Numbered from the stretch's first letter, positions 1 through 44,640 are shown. The stretch is 64,000 bases of DNA from Amoebidium appalachense (GCA_963693365.1 CAVNZM010000001.1:5208001-5272000); one strand, 5' to 3'. The notes: a model not told the origin generated them from the sequence alone. Program-made: numbers and translations.

Positions 1-246
1 GATCACTCTCGTTCCCTTCTGTGTCCCTCTCTCGTGTTACCCCCACATTTACCCCCTTCTTCCTCCCCTTCCTATGTCTAAACTGCAAGTTCTTGCGTGT
101 ACCATGAGTGAGGCACATGCGCAGGTGAATTTCTTCGAGTACTAGATGGCAATCGTGTACCTACATATTTAGTAATACTATTATCATTATCTTCATCATC
201 ATAACCATCATTATTATTACCATTATGTTTTTTTTTTTTTTTTTTT

Positions 247-277
<31 letters not shown>

Positions 278-493
278 GGGGGGTGATGCGTCAAATGCGC
301 CAAATAAACAAACATGACGAGCAACACAACACAAATCCTGCAGAGCATAAACAAAGAATATCATAAACAGAGCCCCTCAGAAGGGCCCCCAAGTCATCCA
401 CAGTGGCCCCGGCGCAGGGGGTGGGTGGGGGGGGGGGGTGGGGGGGGGGGGGGGGGTGGGGGTGGGGGGGGGGGGGGGGGGGTAAGGCCAATA
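1..493. other. Spacer below the Suv4-20 gene: T/G homopolymer, repeat remnant, G-rich tract
   Basis: Positions 228-256 are poly-T, followed directly by poly-G at 257-283. Positions 286-410 resemble the first half of the dispersed repeat seen at 5521-5757 (shared blocks such as AGAGCCC and GTCATCCACAGT). Positions 418-482 are almost pure G. I see no gene here. Confidence 0.6.
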
Positions 494-15657
<15,164 letters not shown>

Positions 15658-17002
15658 CTGCGCAACCGAACCAGCACGAGCTTCCGCGTGCTTTCCATCA
15701 CACGAGAAAGCGGGTGACCTTTAGGTTTAGAATTCTCGTTGGAAGAGTGGTAGAAAATTCTTCTCAACCACCTTGTGTCGAAAAGGAGTATGTAGCTTGT
15801 GCAGTGGTGCCAGCTGTAACCAAAACAAAATACACGAAGCTTGAAGAACTATGTGGTAGTTGATTTTTCGCCGTGGTCTATCCCCCTTGCTTTTTGATAC
15901 AACCGCCGTGTGTTTGCGTTACTTCCGTGCCCCAAAACGAATATAGGTCAAAAATTTCAAAGCGCCATGGCATAAACTCTCATTAGAAAGGCTGAAATAA
16001 CTCGAGTGCCAGACCGGCTTTCCCGCGCAAGGGTTTGGCAGGGTTCAGAGGTGGACCAGACACAGCTATATCTGTAATAAGCGAGGACACTTGCTATGTG
16101 GACTACCGTAGTCAGAAGATTCGTGGCCGTACAAGGGCTACTTGTACAGAAACAGACGATACAAGAACGCTACAGCTTTACCAAAAATCTTCGCTAACTC
16201 ATACTACACAAGCTTGGACACTGTGTAGGCAAGGTGCACTGGTCACACAGTGACACACACTGTGCAGAGGCACTTCGCGCGCCGAAACGTTTCCTGCCGG
16301 CCGGTTGGAATCCCTCGATAGTGTCGGCTTCAGTAACGCGCATTTGAGAGTGTCAGTCCACGCACATATTATTCGAGTCTGCCACTTAAAAGAATTTGTT
16401 ATGCTTGAATTATGCTTACATATAGCTTCTATTTTTGATATGGATCTCTTTGTCTTCATATTTTGTTCTTCCTATTCGAGCTGACGTAAACTCAAGCTAT
16501 ATCAACTTACAGCTCCATAGTGCGGAAGATACAAACGAAAATGTGATTTACTCAAGGGGTGGGTGACAAGTGGCGGCCGGCCGCGGCTTCTGGTGGGACG
16601 TGAACTCGTTTCATTTCAAGCCCTTTTTATCTTTTTTTCATGTTAACTGTTGCATGCATTAGCGTTATACTTCTGTAATTGGTTGCGTATGTATGTTATT
16701 CTTAATACATCAGTCGCCTACAGCACCCAGACATAAACGAACAAGAGACCGGTCACTTCGTGACACTCGGGAACTTCAACGTTGACACCACATTCCAGAT
16801 CTATTATGCAATACTTGCGCAAAGAAAACACTTTGATTGGCCTAAACTGTAGCACACGCACCGCGCATTCCAATCGATCCAGCCCGGCACGCATGTGCCC
16901 CGGGCCGCTGCCAGCTGCCTTGAACGGCAGACGGCGGCCACTTCCGATTTCCTTTTTGTCCTCGGACCTCGCACAGAGTCGAGTCTTTTCCAACTCGCAA
17001 CC
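15658..17002. other. Divergent spacer between the Suv4-20 gene and RPS24
   Basis: About 1.35 kb free of long homopolymers, unlike the flanking introns. The two genes start at its ends and read outwards, so it should hold both promoters. I see no further gene and no clear TATA box. Confidence 0.6.
16945..16963 (+). promoter_or_regulatory. Possible TOP-like start of RPS24
   Basis: The pyrimidine run TTTCCTTTTTGTCCTC lies about 45 bases before the start codon at 17003. Ribosomal protein mRNAs in many eukaryotes begin with such a tract. The position fits, but the start site is not proven. Confidence 0.3.
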
Positions 17003-20000
17003 ATGGTAATAACCCCAGAGGACAAGCTGGAAATGTAGTTGGATTAGGTGCTTTTCGTTACGGCAGGGATGGAGGAGGCATCAGGGACGCGTATGAGGAT
17101 GGATGGAAGGTGGATGAGGGATGATACAAGGCGGATACACAGCTCGGGGGAGTCGGGCGACATAGGAACATCGCTCGGTGGGAAATTATAGATGGGGAAA
17201 TTGATGAGCATGTCATTTACATGTTGTGAGTCGGATCGCTGCAAAGGGCGATGCAACCATAGGTTTACGCGCAGAATATTTAGGTTATGGAAACTTATCT
17301 TAGCAGCAACCGTAGCAGGCTATAGGTATTTCTTGCAGCTGGGTAGACTACAAGCACAGGCACTTGGGTCAACTGGACTTTTTTCGAACGGCCATTTATT
17401 GAATGGGACTGCACAATACGACGGCACAGCATGGCGGTATGGTACAGAATGTACTACGGGAAAATTGGCAGTGACAGTGGTCCGGGGCAAACCTCACTCT
17501 CAGCTGCATGTTCGCTGAGTTGGACAAGGATGACCCTGTGGGACTCATAACGTTACATGCACTCAACGGAACAGTGTTTATGGGGGAACAATTTCTGTCG
17601 ACGAAACTGGGAGTCACTGAACTTCGGCACCAGCCCACGATTAATCCACAGAGCGTCTCGGGCTGCTCACGGTAGTTCTGCATTCGTATTTTGGTGTTTA
17701 GCTTTGAGCGGCAGGCACGTCTTTTGAAATATGGTACAGACGTGCAGCGTAGCACACCAGGTCAAAACGGCAGCTCAGCACCGTGAAGGCAGGTGTGCAA
17801 TGAGCGATTGTTGACTTTTTCCTGCTCTCTGCAGAGTGAGGGGACAGCAAGCTTGCGCACCAGGAAGTTCCTGACCAACCGCCTGCTTCAGCGCAAGCAG
17901 ATGGTACGTGTTCCCCCCCTTTCTCCTTTTTTTTACGTGAGGGGGTTGCAGCAGCACAGGTACAGCATTGATGGGATCTCAGGAACGTTGGATGCAGGTC
18001 AGCTGGATGCGGCTGGCTGCTGTAAGGACGTTTTTTTCCGATACCACATCCGGTTTTAGCAAGCAGCACCATGGTGCAACCATCAAGCCAGCACCTCTCC
18101 TCCGCTCATTGGTTTCAGTGGCCTTTGCTTTTTGCAGCTTGTATAGGGTTATTGTTTCAACAATACGGCCAACACCTTTTCCTCATTTTGTTTCGGTGGA
18201 AAGTATTTTCATTTTCGTACAAATACTACGCATTTGGAGAACGGTTCGGCTACTTCGTGAATATGCAGAGGGATGGCGACCGACATTCAGCAAAGACTCA
18301 AATGCAATTACCTGAGTTGTGGTAGAGCTATTTATTACAGTTTATTGCACGTCCGTGAGCTAGTTTGTTGGAAATGAGATGCATGTTCAAGTGGAACATC
18401 GAGGGCTGTCTGCATCGCACTGTCAAGTGTGCAGTGCTCCCCAGAGCGTGTAGATGCAGTTTCTTTTGCTTTTAGTAGTGTGGGAGGGAGAAGTTATGAG
18501 TCATGTGGTGAAGGTTGTCAGGGCTCATGTTTGCACACGTGGGAAGGAAACGGGTGTGTGCCAGGGGTGTTGAAACGACTGATGAGGACTTGGGGCGCAT
18601 GTAGGGAGGAGAGGGGACATGCATTGTGTGCATTGCATGTGATAGATATGGCAGCGCAGGATTTCTAAATGGGCGTTACATTAGTGTTCAGTTTGTTCGA
18701 ATGGAATGGTGGGGGTCGGTTGGTTGTGTTTGTGTTTTGTTGAAACAGAGAGCATTTGCACGAGAGAGGCGTGTGCTTGCGATGGCCAAGTCAGTGGGAG
18801 TAGGCAGTAAGTAGTTTTCGAAAGACTAGTTGTGTTCTGTCCTATGCATATGCCGGACCGGAGTTCCTTTTGTGGAGGATTTGCTGATGAAAATGCGGCT
18901 GTGAGTGTGGATGAATGGGAATGGGGTTTATTGGGAAAACGTATTGTATGGGGTTGTGTTCTGTGCAGGCTGTGGGTTTTGCGTGCGTTGGTTTTGAGAG
19001 AAGGGGGTGTTGGACTGTCTTTTGACTGGGGTCGTTAGTTTGGGGCAGAGGGTCCTAGTGGGATGTGCTGTGTTATGAGTGTTTCCCTTGCCCGTGTGCC
19101 TGTGAGTGCCGAACGTGCATGGGTGGGGGGGATGTGAGATGTTCTGGCTCTCTCTAGCCGATGGTAGCAAACTTGTTCCACATTCCCATGTGCAACGACT
19201 AAGTGGTACGTGGCATGGTGTAGGTGGTGGATGTGATCCACCCAGGACGCGCCAACGTGCCCAAGAAGGAGGTCAACGAGAAGTTGGCCAAGCTGTTCAA
19301 GGCCGAACAGAATGTCGTCATCACCTTCGGCTTCCGCACAGCCTTTGGTGGCGGCAAGAGCACTGGCTTTGCCCTCGTCTACGACTCGCTCGAGGCTCTG
19401 AAGAAGTTCGAGCCCAAGTACAGGATGGTTCGGGTACGTGGCCCCAACGGGAATGTTGGTAGTGTGTATGCTGCGTGCGGTTCTGTGATTTCCTGCCACG
19501 CCTTGCATGGGTGCTGTGGTTTAAAAATCTTGCATGGGCATTGTCCTTGTTGTTGCGGTGTCTGGATTGGGGTGCACGGCGTTTGTGCGTGTGGAATGAG
19601 AAGGCAAACACTGCAGCCCCGTCCATGCTTGGCAACAATCGCCTGCATGTTGCACAACCGTGTTCTGCATTGCACAACCGTGTGTGTATGTGGCATTTAC
19701 ACACACCGTCTTGCACCAACTGGCACGAATGCACAAACGGTGGGTGAATCAGCCGTTTCTGCAGAAGCAAGCAGGGTGTGAGCTTGGCATGTGTGTGTTG
19801 TGGGGGGGGGGGGGGTATTGAAGTTGCACTGTGCTTATGGACTCACAAGCGCGCGCATCAATGGACTTCTGGTGCATGCGCCTGCAACACTGAGTACGAG
19901 TACACAATTGAGGCGGTGGTCTTCTGTGGGGGGAGGGTATAGATCATTGAATCATCATGCAAATGTGCTTGGGGCTGCCTGCAGGGAGGGGGGAGCTACT

Positions 20001-20372
20001 GACATAGGAGTTGTTGCACGCGCTGTGGATTGTGTGTGCAGCGATGTGCAATAGAAGCACGCTGAATGTTTTGTGTGCCCTTGGTCTGCCGGGGGGGGGG
20101 GGGGGGGGGGGCTGACTGGCATGTACACATGTTATGATTTGTGGCTGTGTGCCATTGCGCCGGTGAGCATGTCGAATCCAGTTCGTGGTGTATGGTGTTG
20201 TTAATGTCTGCTGTTTCTGCGTGGGGCCTTTTCTTACGTGGCGTCTGTGCTCACACAGGCTGGTCTCCTGGAGAAGAAGCCTACGTCGCGCAAGCAGCGT
20301 AAGGATCGCAAGAACAGGCAGAAGAAGGTGCGCGGTACCAAGAAGGCCAAGATTGGTGCTGGCAAGAAATAA
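17003..20372 (+). CDS. RPS24: 40S ribosomal protein S24 (eS24)
   Basis: Structural protein of the small ribosomal subunit. Four coding exons: 17003-17005, 17835-17903, 19224-19433, 20259-20372, all joined in phase 0, giving 131 residues (the family is usually about 130-135). Exon 2 gives [17 protein letters not shown]. Exon 3 gives [17 protein letters not shown] and [20 protein letters not shown], the core signature. Exon 4 gives [19 protein letters not shown] and ends GAGKK. The first exon would hold only the start codon (CAACCATG|GTAATA), the layout known from vertebrate RPS24. This start was chosen because exon 2 has no ATG of its own before LRTRKF. A polyadenylation signal follows about 60 bases after the stop. 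The introns (0.8-1.3 kb) are unusually free of simple repeats for this window. Confidence 0.93.
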
Positions 20373-20864
20373 ACGCACGTACATGTACGTGTGTGTGCCT
20401 GAAAAATCACGTGCCCGTGTCCTTGCATGTGCAAATAAATCAGACCAGGGGGGGAGGGGGTGGCGGACCTTTGGGCCACCCAACCCGGCCCGTGGCTGGA
20501 CCCTCGGTGTCTATTTTCAGGTTGGTGATGCTATTTCGGGTGTCAGGCCTGTCTGATGGGAGACAGTCTTGCGGTGTGCGCGTTTGGGGGAGGGAGGGGG
20601 GGGGGGGGGGATAGCTCGATTACACCGTTCTATGCTTAATTAAGGGTGGATTGTTGCATTGCACACTGTTCCCCGTTCCCTTTCCTCCTCCCTATCCCCA
20701 CCCACCGGCTGCCTGCTCTGAATACTAATTTGGGTTCCATACGGTAACTATATCATACACTTGAACTTGTACAAATCCCGCCATTTGAGCAGCTCCCACC
20801 CACACACACAACACCACAAACAGCAAAAACAAATACTTGGAACACACACTGCACGTTTCTGCTT
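20373..20864. other. Convergent spacer between RPS24 and the minus-strand UPF0045 gene
   Basis: About 490 bases with the RPS24 poly-A signal and a G-run near 20600. No gene is seen. Confidence 0.6.
20434..20439 (+). terminator. AATAAA polyadenylation signal of RPS24
   Basis: AATAAA, 61 bases after the RPS24 stop codon and followed by a G-rich stretch. The position is typical for a 3' end signal. Confidence 0.6.
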
Positions 20865-22529
20865 CTACTCCTCCTTAGCCGCCTTCTCGTCGATGCGTGC
20901 CTTCTTGCTGGAGGGGGGACCCTGTGCATCTGCCGTCTTGCCCCCAGTCACCTTGCCACAAGCTGCCATCACGGCTTGCATCTTGGCCTCACACGTGTTC
21001 TCCTTGTCCGTGCGCGTGTCGATCACCAGGCTCTGATGTTGGGCCAATCAGATGTTTGTTAGCGAGTATAACACCTGGCTTAATTGTGCTGTGGCGCAAT
21101 ATTCCTACTTTTTTAATTGTTTTAATTTAGGTAAAAAAGCACTAAGCTCTTTGATACATGAATTCGTGTGGTCTCGAGACTCTCAGTTGTTGGGTTTCAT
21201 GTTGAGTCCCAGCAGACGATATTATGATGTCCTTTTCGAAGGACTACCCTTGTGTCAAAGTATTGCCTGATCTGGGTTATGCACATTGTTGGCGTGGATA
21301 ACTGCAAGGACTCCTTTTTTGATGAAAATAGGATGTCATGTTTAGGCTACTTTTAGACTAACTTGATTAGGGATTCCGGGTGTATATACACACAAAACAC
21401 AAACAAACGTTGCCTATTTTGCACGTGCACATCCACCACACGTACCGAGCGAATGCGTGGGGCGCCCATCTTGTGCACGGCTTGGTGGCACTCCTCGATC
21501 AGTGGACGAAGCTGTTCGTACATGTATGATCATGTGTGTGTGTTGCGGTACGTGTTTTGTTCAGGTTGGTGTTATGTGTGTGCCGGTGTACGCGTGGCTA
21601 ATTCAGAACACCAGTTCGTGTGCTTGCATTGAATTGTGTGTTGGTGTGTTCGGGTAAGCGGTTAGCTATATGGATCACAACCAAAGCATCCGCCAAGCCC
21701 TTGGATTCGAGCTCACGTACACGGGTATGTGTGTGTGTGTACATGAAACGTGCACGTGCATGTTCGATGAGTGCAATTTGTGTGGGTGTGGGTGTGTGTG
21801 TGTGTGTGTGTTGGGTGGGTGGGTGGGTTTTGGGGGGGGGGGGAGGGGGGGGGTATTCCAATTTGAAATTTAATCCCCTTAATCTTGTGTCACCGTGATG
21901 CACTGTCAGCGTGTTTCAGGGGTCACGTTTAGAAACGGATTTGGTTTGGCAGAGATTTACTAAAGGGGACTCTGTGAAACCAACCAGCTAAGCCAATCAT
22001 TCAGAGTGTCCAATTACCTCGTCCCACTCGCCCTCGATGTCCACGGCCTGTGAGTGCACGATGTACTTGATCTTGTGCCGGTCGAGAATCTTCTGCACCT
22101 CCGCTGCCTGCTGCCCCATGCTGCCCCCCTCCAGCCCCATGGGCGTCATCTGTGTGCCGGGTGTGGGGGTGACGGTGTGAATGATAATACGCGTGTGTAG
22201 CGCATGTGCATGCCCAATGTGGGCGGTAGCCGTGTACGCGCAGTGTACACACATTGCATATGCACATGCGGAGAATGAACACTCAGACGGGTGAATCTGT
22301 GCGTGTGTGTGCATTCGTGTTTGTGTGCCAGTAGACTGTGCCTGTGTAACCTTCGTGCATCTCCTTGCATGTGTGCGCATGCCTGCGTGCATGTCCCGGG
22401 CAGCGCATTAGAGTAAAGGTCGTACGGTGTTTAGGTATGGATGTCGGTGCAATGTGACGAGATGCGGCGGACGCCCAGTGTGGCCACTGTCACGTGATGT
22501 ATACTTGCTAGAGGGGCCGGAGGGGCGGG

Positions 22530-22567
<38 letters not shown>

Positions 22568-23389
22568 GGGGGGGGGGGGGGGGAGAGAGAGAAGGGGCGG
22601 GAGAAGAAAGAAGAAAAGAAAAGAAGAGGTGAAAGAGAGAGGAATCCTGAGCTCGAGAGCAAAATTAGAAAGACCCCCCCTCCCCCCCCCCCCCAAAAAA
22701 AAAAAAAAAAAAAAAACCTACAAAAACGCCTCCCACACATCAACGAACATACACACACATAAGCCACCCACACACGCACACCGAGCATGCGCAGACACAT
22801 TTGCGCGCACATGCGCACATGTACACACACCTGCACGTGCACACGTGCCATGAGCAGCCATCCCATGCAACCCCCTCCACTATGATATCATAATCTCTCT
22901 TTCTCTCTCTCTCCCCCCCCCCCCCCCCTCCCCCCCTTCTTCCCTTTCTCCCTCCCCCTCTTCCCCACCCCCCTTTAATGTTCCCGGCCCTTTTGCTCTC
23001 TCTCGGCTCTCTCCCACACACACACACTCCGTCTCTCTGCCCTCCCTCCCTCCCTCAGAGTTCCCTCCCTCTCTCCCTCCCTACTTCTTTATCTCCCTCT
23101 CCCCTCTCCCCTCCCTCCCTCTCTTCCCCCCCTCCCCCCTCCCCCCTCCCCTTCTCCCTCTCCCTCCCTCCCTCTCTCTCTCTCCCCCCTCCGCTCTCTC
23201 TCTCAAATTCTCTCTCTTCTCCCTCCATCCCTCCCTTTCTCTCTACCTCCCTCCCTCCCTGTCAGTTTCACAACACCTGTCCACTTGTTTTTACATATCA
23301 TATCTAATGCAGTCGCCGTGACATACACATCGGCATTCCAGATTGTCCTTGGTGGGTAAATTTCAAGTTCTTGTTCCAAAGTGAATGTA
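20865..23389 (-). CDS. UPF0045/MTH1187 (ECM15-like) family protein, minus-strand paralogue
   Basis: Member of the small alpha/beta family of yeast ECM15 and archaeal MTH1187; relatives bind thiamine-type ligands, but the role here is unknown. Clear exons: 22018-22149 (TPMG, then ILDRHKIKYIVHSQAVDIEG), 21446-21511 (IEECHQAVHKMGAPRIRS) and 20865-21032 (SLVIDTRTDKEN, then a lysine-rich tail ending KAAKEE). All join in phase 0. An upstream exon ending at 23323 reads IYPPRTIWNADVY before a GT donor. This supplies the first beta strand (ADVxMxPMG) and resembles exon 2 of the plus-strand copy. Its 5' edge (about 23389) is uncertain, and the exon with the start codon was not found, so the gene is incomplete. 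PMGLEGG replaces the usual PxGT. Transcribed divergently from its paralogue. Confidence 0.8.
22531..22582. repeat. Poly-G tract
   Basis: About 52 bases of G with one interruption, followed by purine-rich sequence and, from 22675, a poly-C then poly-A compound run. Confidence 0.9.
22886..23270. repeat. Polypyrimidine stretch and C-runs
   Basis: Mostly C and T on the plus strand with CCCT and CTCT units. It lies within the intron of the minus-strand UPF0045 gene. The frames it opens are low complexity. Confidence 0.85.
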
Positions 23390-23551
23390 CTCCAGGTCAG
23401 GGGAAGAGGTCTTCGGGGAACCCAAAAGTAAAGGTATTAATCAAAAACAATCAAACCCTCCCCCCCCTCCCCCCCCCTCCCCCCCTCCCCCCCCCCCCCC
23501 CCCCACACACACACACCGTCACGCACACATGCACAAATAAAAATACACGCA

Positions 23552-23582
<31 letters not shown>

Positions 23583-23730
23583 CACACACGCACACAAACA
23601 ACCACACCCACCCATCCACCCACACACACACACTGTACCCACCCACCCACCCACCCACCCACCCACACGCACGCACACACGCATACACGCACGCACGCAC
23701 ACCGTGGCACACATACTTACACTCATACAC

Positions 23731-23764
<34 letters not shown>

Positions 23765-23813
23765 AAAAAGGAAAAAGAAAAAAGGGGTGGGGGGTGGGTG
23801 TGTGGGGTGGGGT

Positions 23814-23871
<58 letters not shown>

Positions 23872-23888
23872 GGTGTTTTCCGTTTTTT

Positions 23889-23919
<31 letters not shown>

Positions 23920-24746
23920 GGATATACCGAGAAACAGATCATGACCCTCATACTGCCGTGCAAGCTTCAGAACAAGGGGAATTCCAACGGGCAGTAGTTT
24001 GCCAAACACTAAGTTAAAGCTACCGTTTTTGTACGGAAGACAACAGTTAAAAAAAAAAAGGAAAGTGCATGCGAAATGTATGTGAACTTATGTGAGCCCC
24101 AAGGTGATGAGCGTCTAAAAAGGCCAACACAACCGAACCTCAGAAACCTGTGACATGTGCACCTCTATCGTTTTTTTGCCAGGATTTTTTTGCCCAAGTA
24201 ATCCAATTGTTGGGTGTCACCGATCACCGAGTAGCCTGACAAACAAGTCATGTATCCTATCGTGTTCAAGAGTGATAATGAGGGTGAAAGCGACGAGCGG
24301 AAAAATTTCCGGCTCTGTCAGCTGTAACAACCACCACTTTTATTGTTTTTATCACACACTGACCGTTCTTGCCAACTTTAGCGGCGAGAAATAAGAAAAA
24401 CCTTAGGGCTCCAAAACAATTAATAGGCAGCCATATTGCCGGTCAAGTAGGTGCAGGGTAGGTATCGTTGGGCCGTTGAATCCCGGCAGCTTTGACAGTG
24501 CTTTTTCCCCCTCTTTATCTCGTGTCAAAAGTTCCCAACATACAGCTCCTTAATCCAACTGCACAGTACACGTTATGCTTACAGCCTCTTCTGTTCCTCA
24601 TTGTGTTGAGTCCCCGGTTAGACAAAACCGGATACGTAGAATCCTGCATTAGTTTACAGACATTATGTGTACGTGGAGTCTCGTTTACCCTTAGCTATAG
24701 ACTCTCACGTTTTCGTTTTTTCGTATCTCGTACTTCCACTGTCAAC
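23390..24746. other. Divergent region between the two UPF0045 paralogues
   Basis: Holds C-rich, (CA)n, poly-A (23731-23762), poly-G (23827-23870) and T/G (23884-23921) tracts up to about 23930, then about 800 bases of ordinary sequence before the plus-strand start. The first exon of the minus copy and the promoters of both genes should lie here. Confidence 0.5.
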
Positions 24747-26879
<2,133 letters not shown>

Positions 26880-27158
26880 TCGGGCGATAATCGTAGCATA
26901 TCATTGGTTGCTGGTTTTATTTTTCTTAACGATGTCATATGCGAGCTTATAAAGGTGGTGGTATATTCGACTGTAGCCTCATGACATGCCATTGAATTTG
27001 CGTTGCATACTGTAGTCATACGTACAAGGATACATACATATGTATTCCATGTGGTGAATACACTATGGGGGTTTCTATAGTATTTGCAGAATTAGTTTCT
27101 GGAGTAAATTTCAAAACATCACAACGAACTAAGACCCTGGGATATTTGCGAGTAAAAT

Positions 27159-27468
27159 CTCCCCACTTTACTATTGTCCTATGGCACATATGAACCAAGG
27201 GCCCAGTTAATATTAGTGGTGCAGCTGTTATCGTGGCTTACAGACTGTGCCCCGCATGCATAAAATCTGCCCTAAGGCTTGCCTGCTATAATACTATGTG
27301 TGTGTGTCACAGTGCCCGTTTTTGCCCCTGAGAATGCCAAGGTTATTTCGCACATGTGAACTCCGCACTTCAAACACACCCAACCAAGGTGTTTCTCGCC
27401 GTGTTTTGAAGGCCTGATTGCAGGGCCCTTGGTTCATATGTGCCATAGGACAATAGTAAAGTGGGGAG
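27159..27468. mobile_element. Inverted-repeat element, 46-base perfect arms
   Basis: The left arm 27159-27204 (starts CTCCCCACTTTACTATTG, ends AAGGGCCC) is the exact reverse complement of 27423-27468, with 218 bases between them. No frame is seen inside and no clear target duplication next to the arms. It could be a MITE or foldback element, or a local inverted duplication. Confidence 0.55.
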
Positions 27469-27834
27469 AGGAGGTGGGGGGTTGGGGGTGAGGGTGGGGA
27501 TGGGGGTGGGTGGGTGGGGGGCCCTGGTTTTTTGGGGGGGGGGGGAGGGGGGGGGGGGGGAATTGTGGCAATTCATAAAGGCTTGCCCCGTTTTAAAAGG
27601 AGAAGGGGATTAGGTCTTGCGCGAGGTGGGAAGAAGAATATACAAGGGTGCATACCGATTTATTCTGACTTTGACTTTGTGCGTATAAACGCTTGTACAT
27701 GTCCGGCTGCAGGAGTGTTTGTGTATGCATATACGTGTGTGGCACTGCGGCTCATGGGCGCACGGTGGTTTTTTTTTTTTGTTTTTTTTTTGGGGGGGGG
27801 GGAGGGGGAGGGGGTGGAGCGGGGTAGGCATTTC

Positions 27835-28013
<179 letters not shown>

Positions 28014-28850
28014 GTGAGTGTGTGTGTGTGTGTGTAGGGGGGGAGGGGGAGGGGCGGACCCAATGCAGCAAAGAATGTTAAGCTATTTTCTTTTTATTTA
28101 TTTTTTTTTTGGGGGGGGGGGGAGGAGAGAGAGGGGAGAGACGGGGGAGGGGGGGGGGGGGGGATAAGAGTCCAAGACTGGACCAGTTTATCTGGCGTTT
28201 ATTTTGTTCGGTTGTTAGCTAAACTAAGGTTACAAAGTTTCCATATAAATATCGTGCGGTTAGTGCTACATTATATTGGCAGAGTTCAAAATGATATCTT
28301 GAGCGCGCTTCAACTCGTAACCGAGCTTGTGATAGTAGCGTTGGCTATTTATTCTCATTATTTTCCGCTAGTAGATTTTTTTGTATTTTCACATTAACTG
28401 ATGTCGCACTAAGCTAAGTACAGAGCGACAAAGAAACACATCATTATAAAAAGATTTTAGTTATTAAGTATTCGACCTATTGCAGGCTCGTAACGAGAAT
28501 AATAAAACATTCACTGCATCCATTATCTCTCTTTTGAATTGTAGGTCTTGCAAGATAATTTATAGCTGCTATGCTACATTCTAGGCAGTTTCATTTGCAG
28601 GCTATCTTTACACGCTGATTCTGATGTTCTCCTCATACGTGCATTGAATCTACAAGAATACATTGAAAAGAGAGAGGGTTTCATTTAAACATGTGAAGAG
28701 AGGCTGTAAAAATAATTAAGCTAAATACGAAGATGGATTGCATCTAAAAAACCATAAACCGAAAAAAAAAAATACAATTTACACAAAAACCATAAAGAAA
28801 GGAACAAAAAATGGTCATACAAGAGCAGATATTGGCAGTATAAACATATT

Positions 28851-30920
<2,070 letters not shown>

Positions 30921-32762
30921 TTTGGGTTCTTGTCGGTGACGAATCTCACGGCTCACGTATTGCATGCAAGAATTATCCAGCAGGTGTACGTTGCACCAGA
31001 CTATTCTTTCTCGAGTAGGTGAAGTCGATGTCTTGTCTTGTTGTGGTGATGGGTAAAAATAGCAGGACCTTGGATCTTTGGGCTGTTTGAAGATCTATAT
31101 ACCGCGGGGACCGTCATGCACAGGAGTACCACAAGATCTTGTAGAGTCTTCAGGTTCGCTACCGACTAAACTCACAGAGGATACAGTAGGATACAAACAG
31201 CCATGCAATTGTGCCCCCTTTATACAAGAAGCGCTATATCTTAGTGAAATAGGGACGCCAGGAGGCACTTCTGAACATGTTCTAGGGCTCTTACACGTTA
31301 AATGAATCATTATGCGTGGGAAGATGGACAGAAAAATTTGTAACCTATTGCTTGGATACACAAAACATAGCCCAGTGTCTTCTCTGAGTCGTCTGTCGTG
31401 GCGGTGGCGCGGCATCAATCACCCTAGAGATTTTATTCGGAATACATATTTCGAATAATTTACCATTCAGAAATATCTCGGGTGCTGTTTTGAGTTTTCA
31501 AGATTGAACAGTGGCTGGTTGCTTATAAGGAGGGGACTTGGGGAATACAGATTTTAGTAAGTAGCCGTTGCTTTGTATACATAAATTCAATGCTATTATC
31601 TGTTGGATACGCTATGTTGCGCTGCGCAGAGGAAGGTGTCAACAGCCAGAAAAACGAGATCCTTTAGCTCATGATCACGACCTATAGACGTCCGAACATT
31701 CATAATTCAATGATAATCCAGGAAAATGACACGTAATTTCATGTTGTGTATACCTATTCTTTTTCACTTCCCATAAGTTACGTAATCATACTAAAATGGA
31801 GATGTCTGATTGGCTTAAATTCGGGGTTTTCCGAATATCTCGTAAAATCCCGACATCGTCGGTCATGAAGTACTGCATCAATAGTACCATAGTTTTGTGG
31901 ATATGCATAATAAGGCCTCTTCCAAGCATTATACGATAAAATATTTATTAGTGTTGTCTTAGTGCGCAATGAGGCCGTTTTTCCGGTAAAAGGAAGCAAG
32001 CCCAGCTTGGAATCAATTGGATAACCCTTGGATTGGGCTATGTAATTATACTATCAGAAAAATCTATGCTTCACTGGCTGTTCAATACAGTTCTATTTGG
32101 GACAAAATATACCAATGACTTGCAGCGAATTAAAGAGCGTAACGAATAAAAATTAAAAACGCGCTTGACTCGTGAGTGTGGGCGTGATTCAGTCCTTACT
32201 GTACTAACACTCACATAATGGATGAATACTACGAGATTATACTTAAATAAATCAAAGATAGTGGAGTTGCTAAACATGCTTAATCAGCATTGGTTACCGT
32301 TTTCATACGCATGATCATCGGACCGGCGCGGATGAGTGTCAATGTGTCATGTCAGTGATGTATGCGGGCCTTGTGATCACCCCAGTCTGCGGCAGCTCGG
32401 GCGTTTGCAGAGAAGACGAGAAAAAAAACAATACATGAATGCAACAGCATAATTGTAAATGAGAAGAAAATAGGTCTTAATCTTAGAGTTTGTGTTCTAG
32501 CTCGGTCCGTATTTTGGTGGTGGCGGTTGCGGCAGTGTGCAGTGTGCACCTGCCTTGGAATGTGCATACCCATTTGTAATTGGTCAGAGTGTGAGCCGTG
32601 GCGGGGAGGAGTGTAAAAAAACACACACCACTCAGTTCGGTTTCAATGAGATCCGGAGCTCTATCGATCGGAGCTAGAGAAGCCTTGGCGAGGGAGGGAG
32701 GAAAACTTTGAGACAAACGCAGTTTTTTCATAGTTGCTGGCCCTTTTCGCGAAGCTGTTAAA
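30921..32762. other. Divergent spacer between the trypsin and acid lipase genes
   Basis: About 1.8 kb of ordinary, fairly AT-rich sequence, almost without homopolymers. It must hold the promoters of both genes. I see no further gene or repeat. Confidence 0.6.
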
Positions 32763-44418
<11,656 letters not shown>

Positions 44419-44640
44419 TTTTATTGGCAGGATATGACTGGTTGCCTGGGTGTGTGTACTGTGTGCACAGGTCTGCAGTTGCATTAGACCCCTGAACCGT
44501 TAGTTTGATTTTACTACGTTGTATTTTTGGTTGTTGAGGACATTGTTTCCCCCCTCTTTTCATCATGCCAAGGGTCAAACAGATGTGGTCGGGTCTGCCA
44601 ATTGAGATTCATATGGGAGGTTTCCCCCTTCCCTTCCTCC

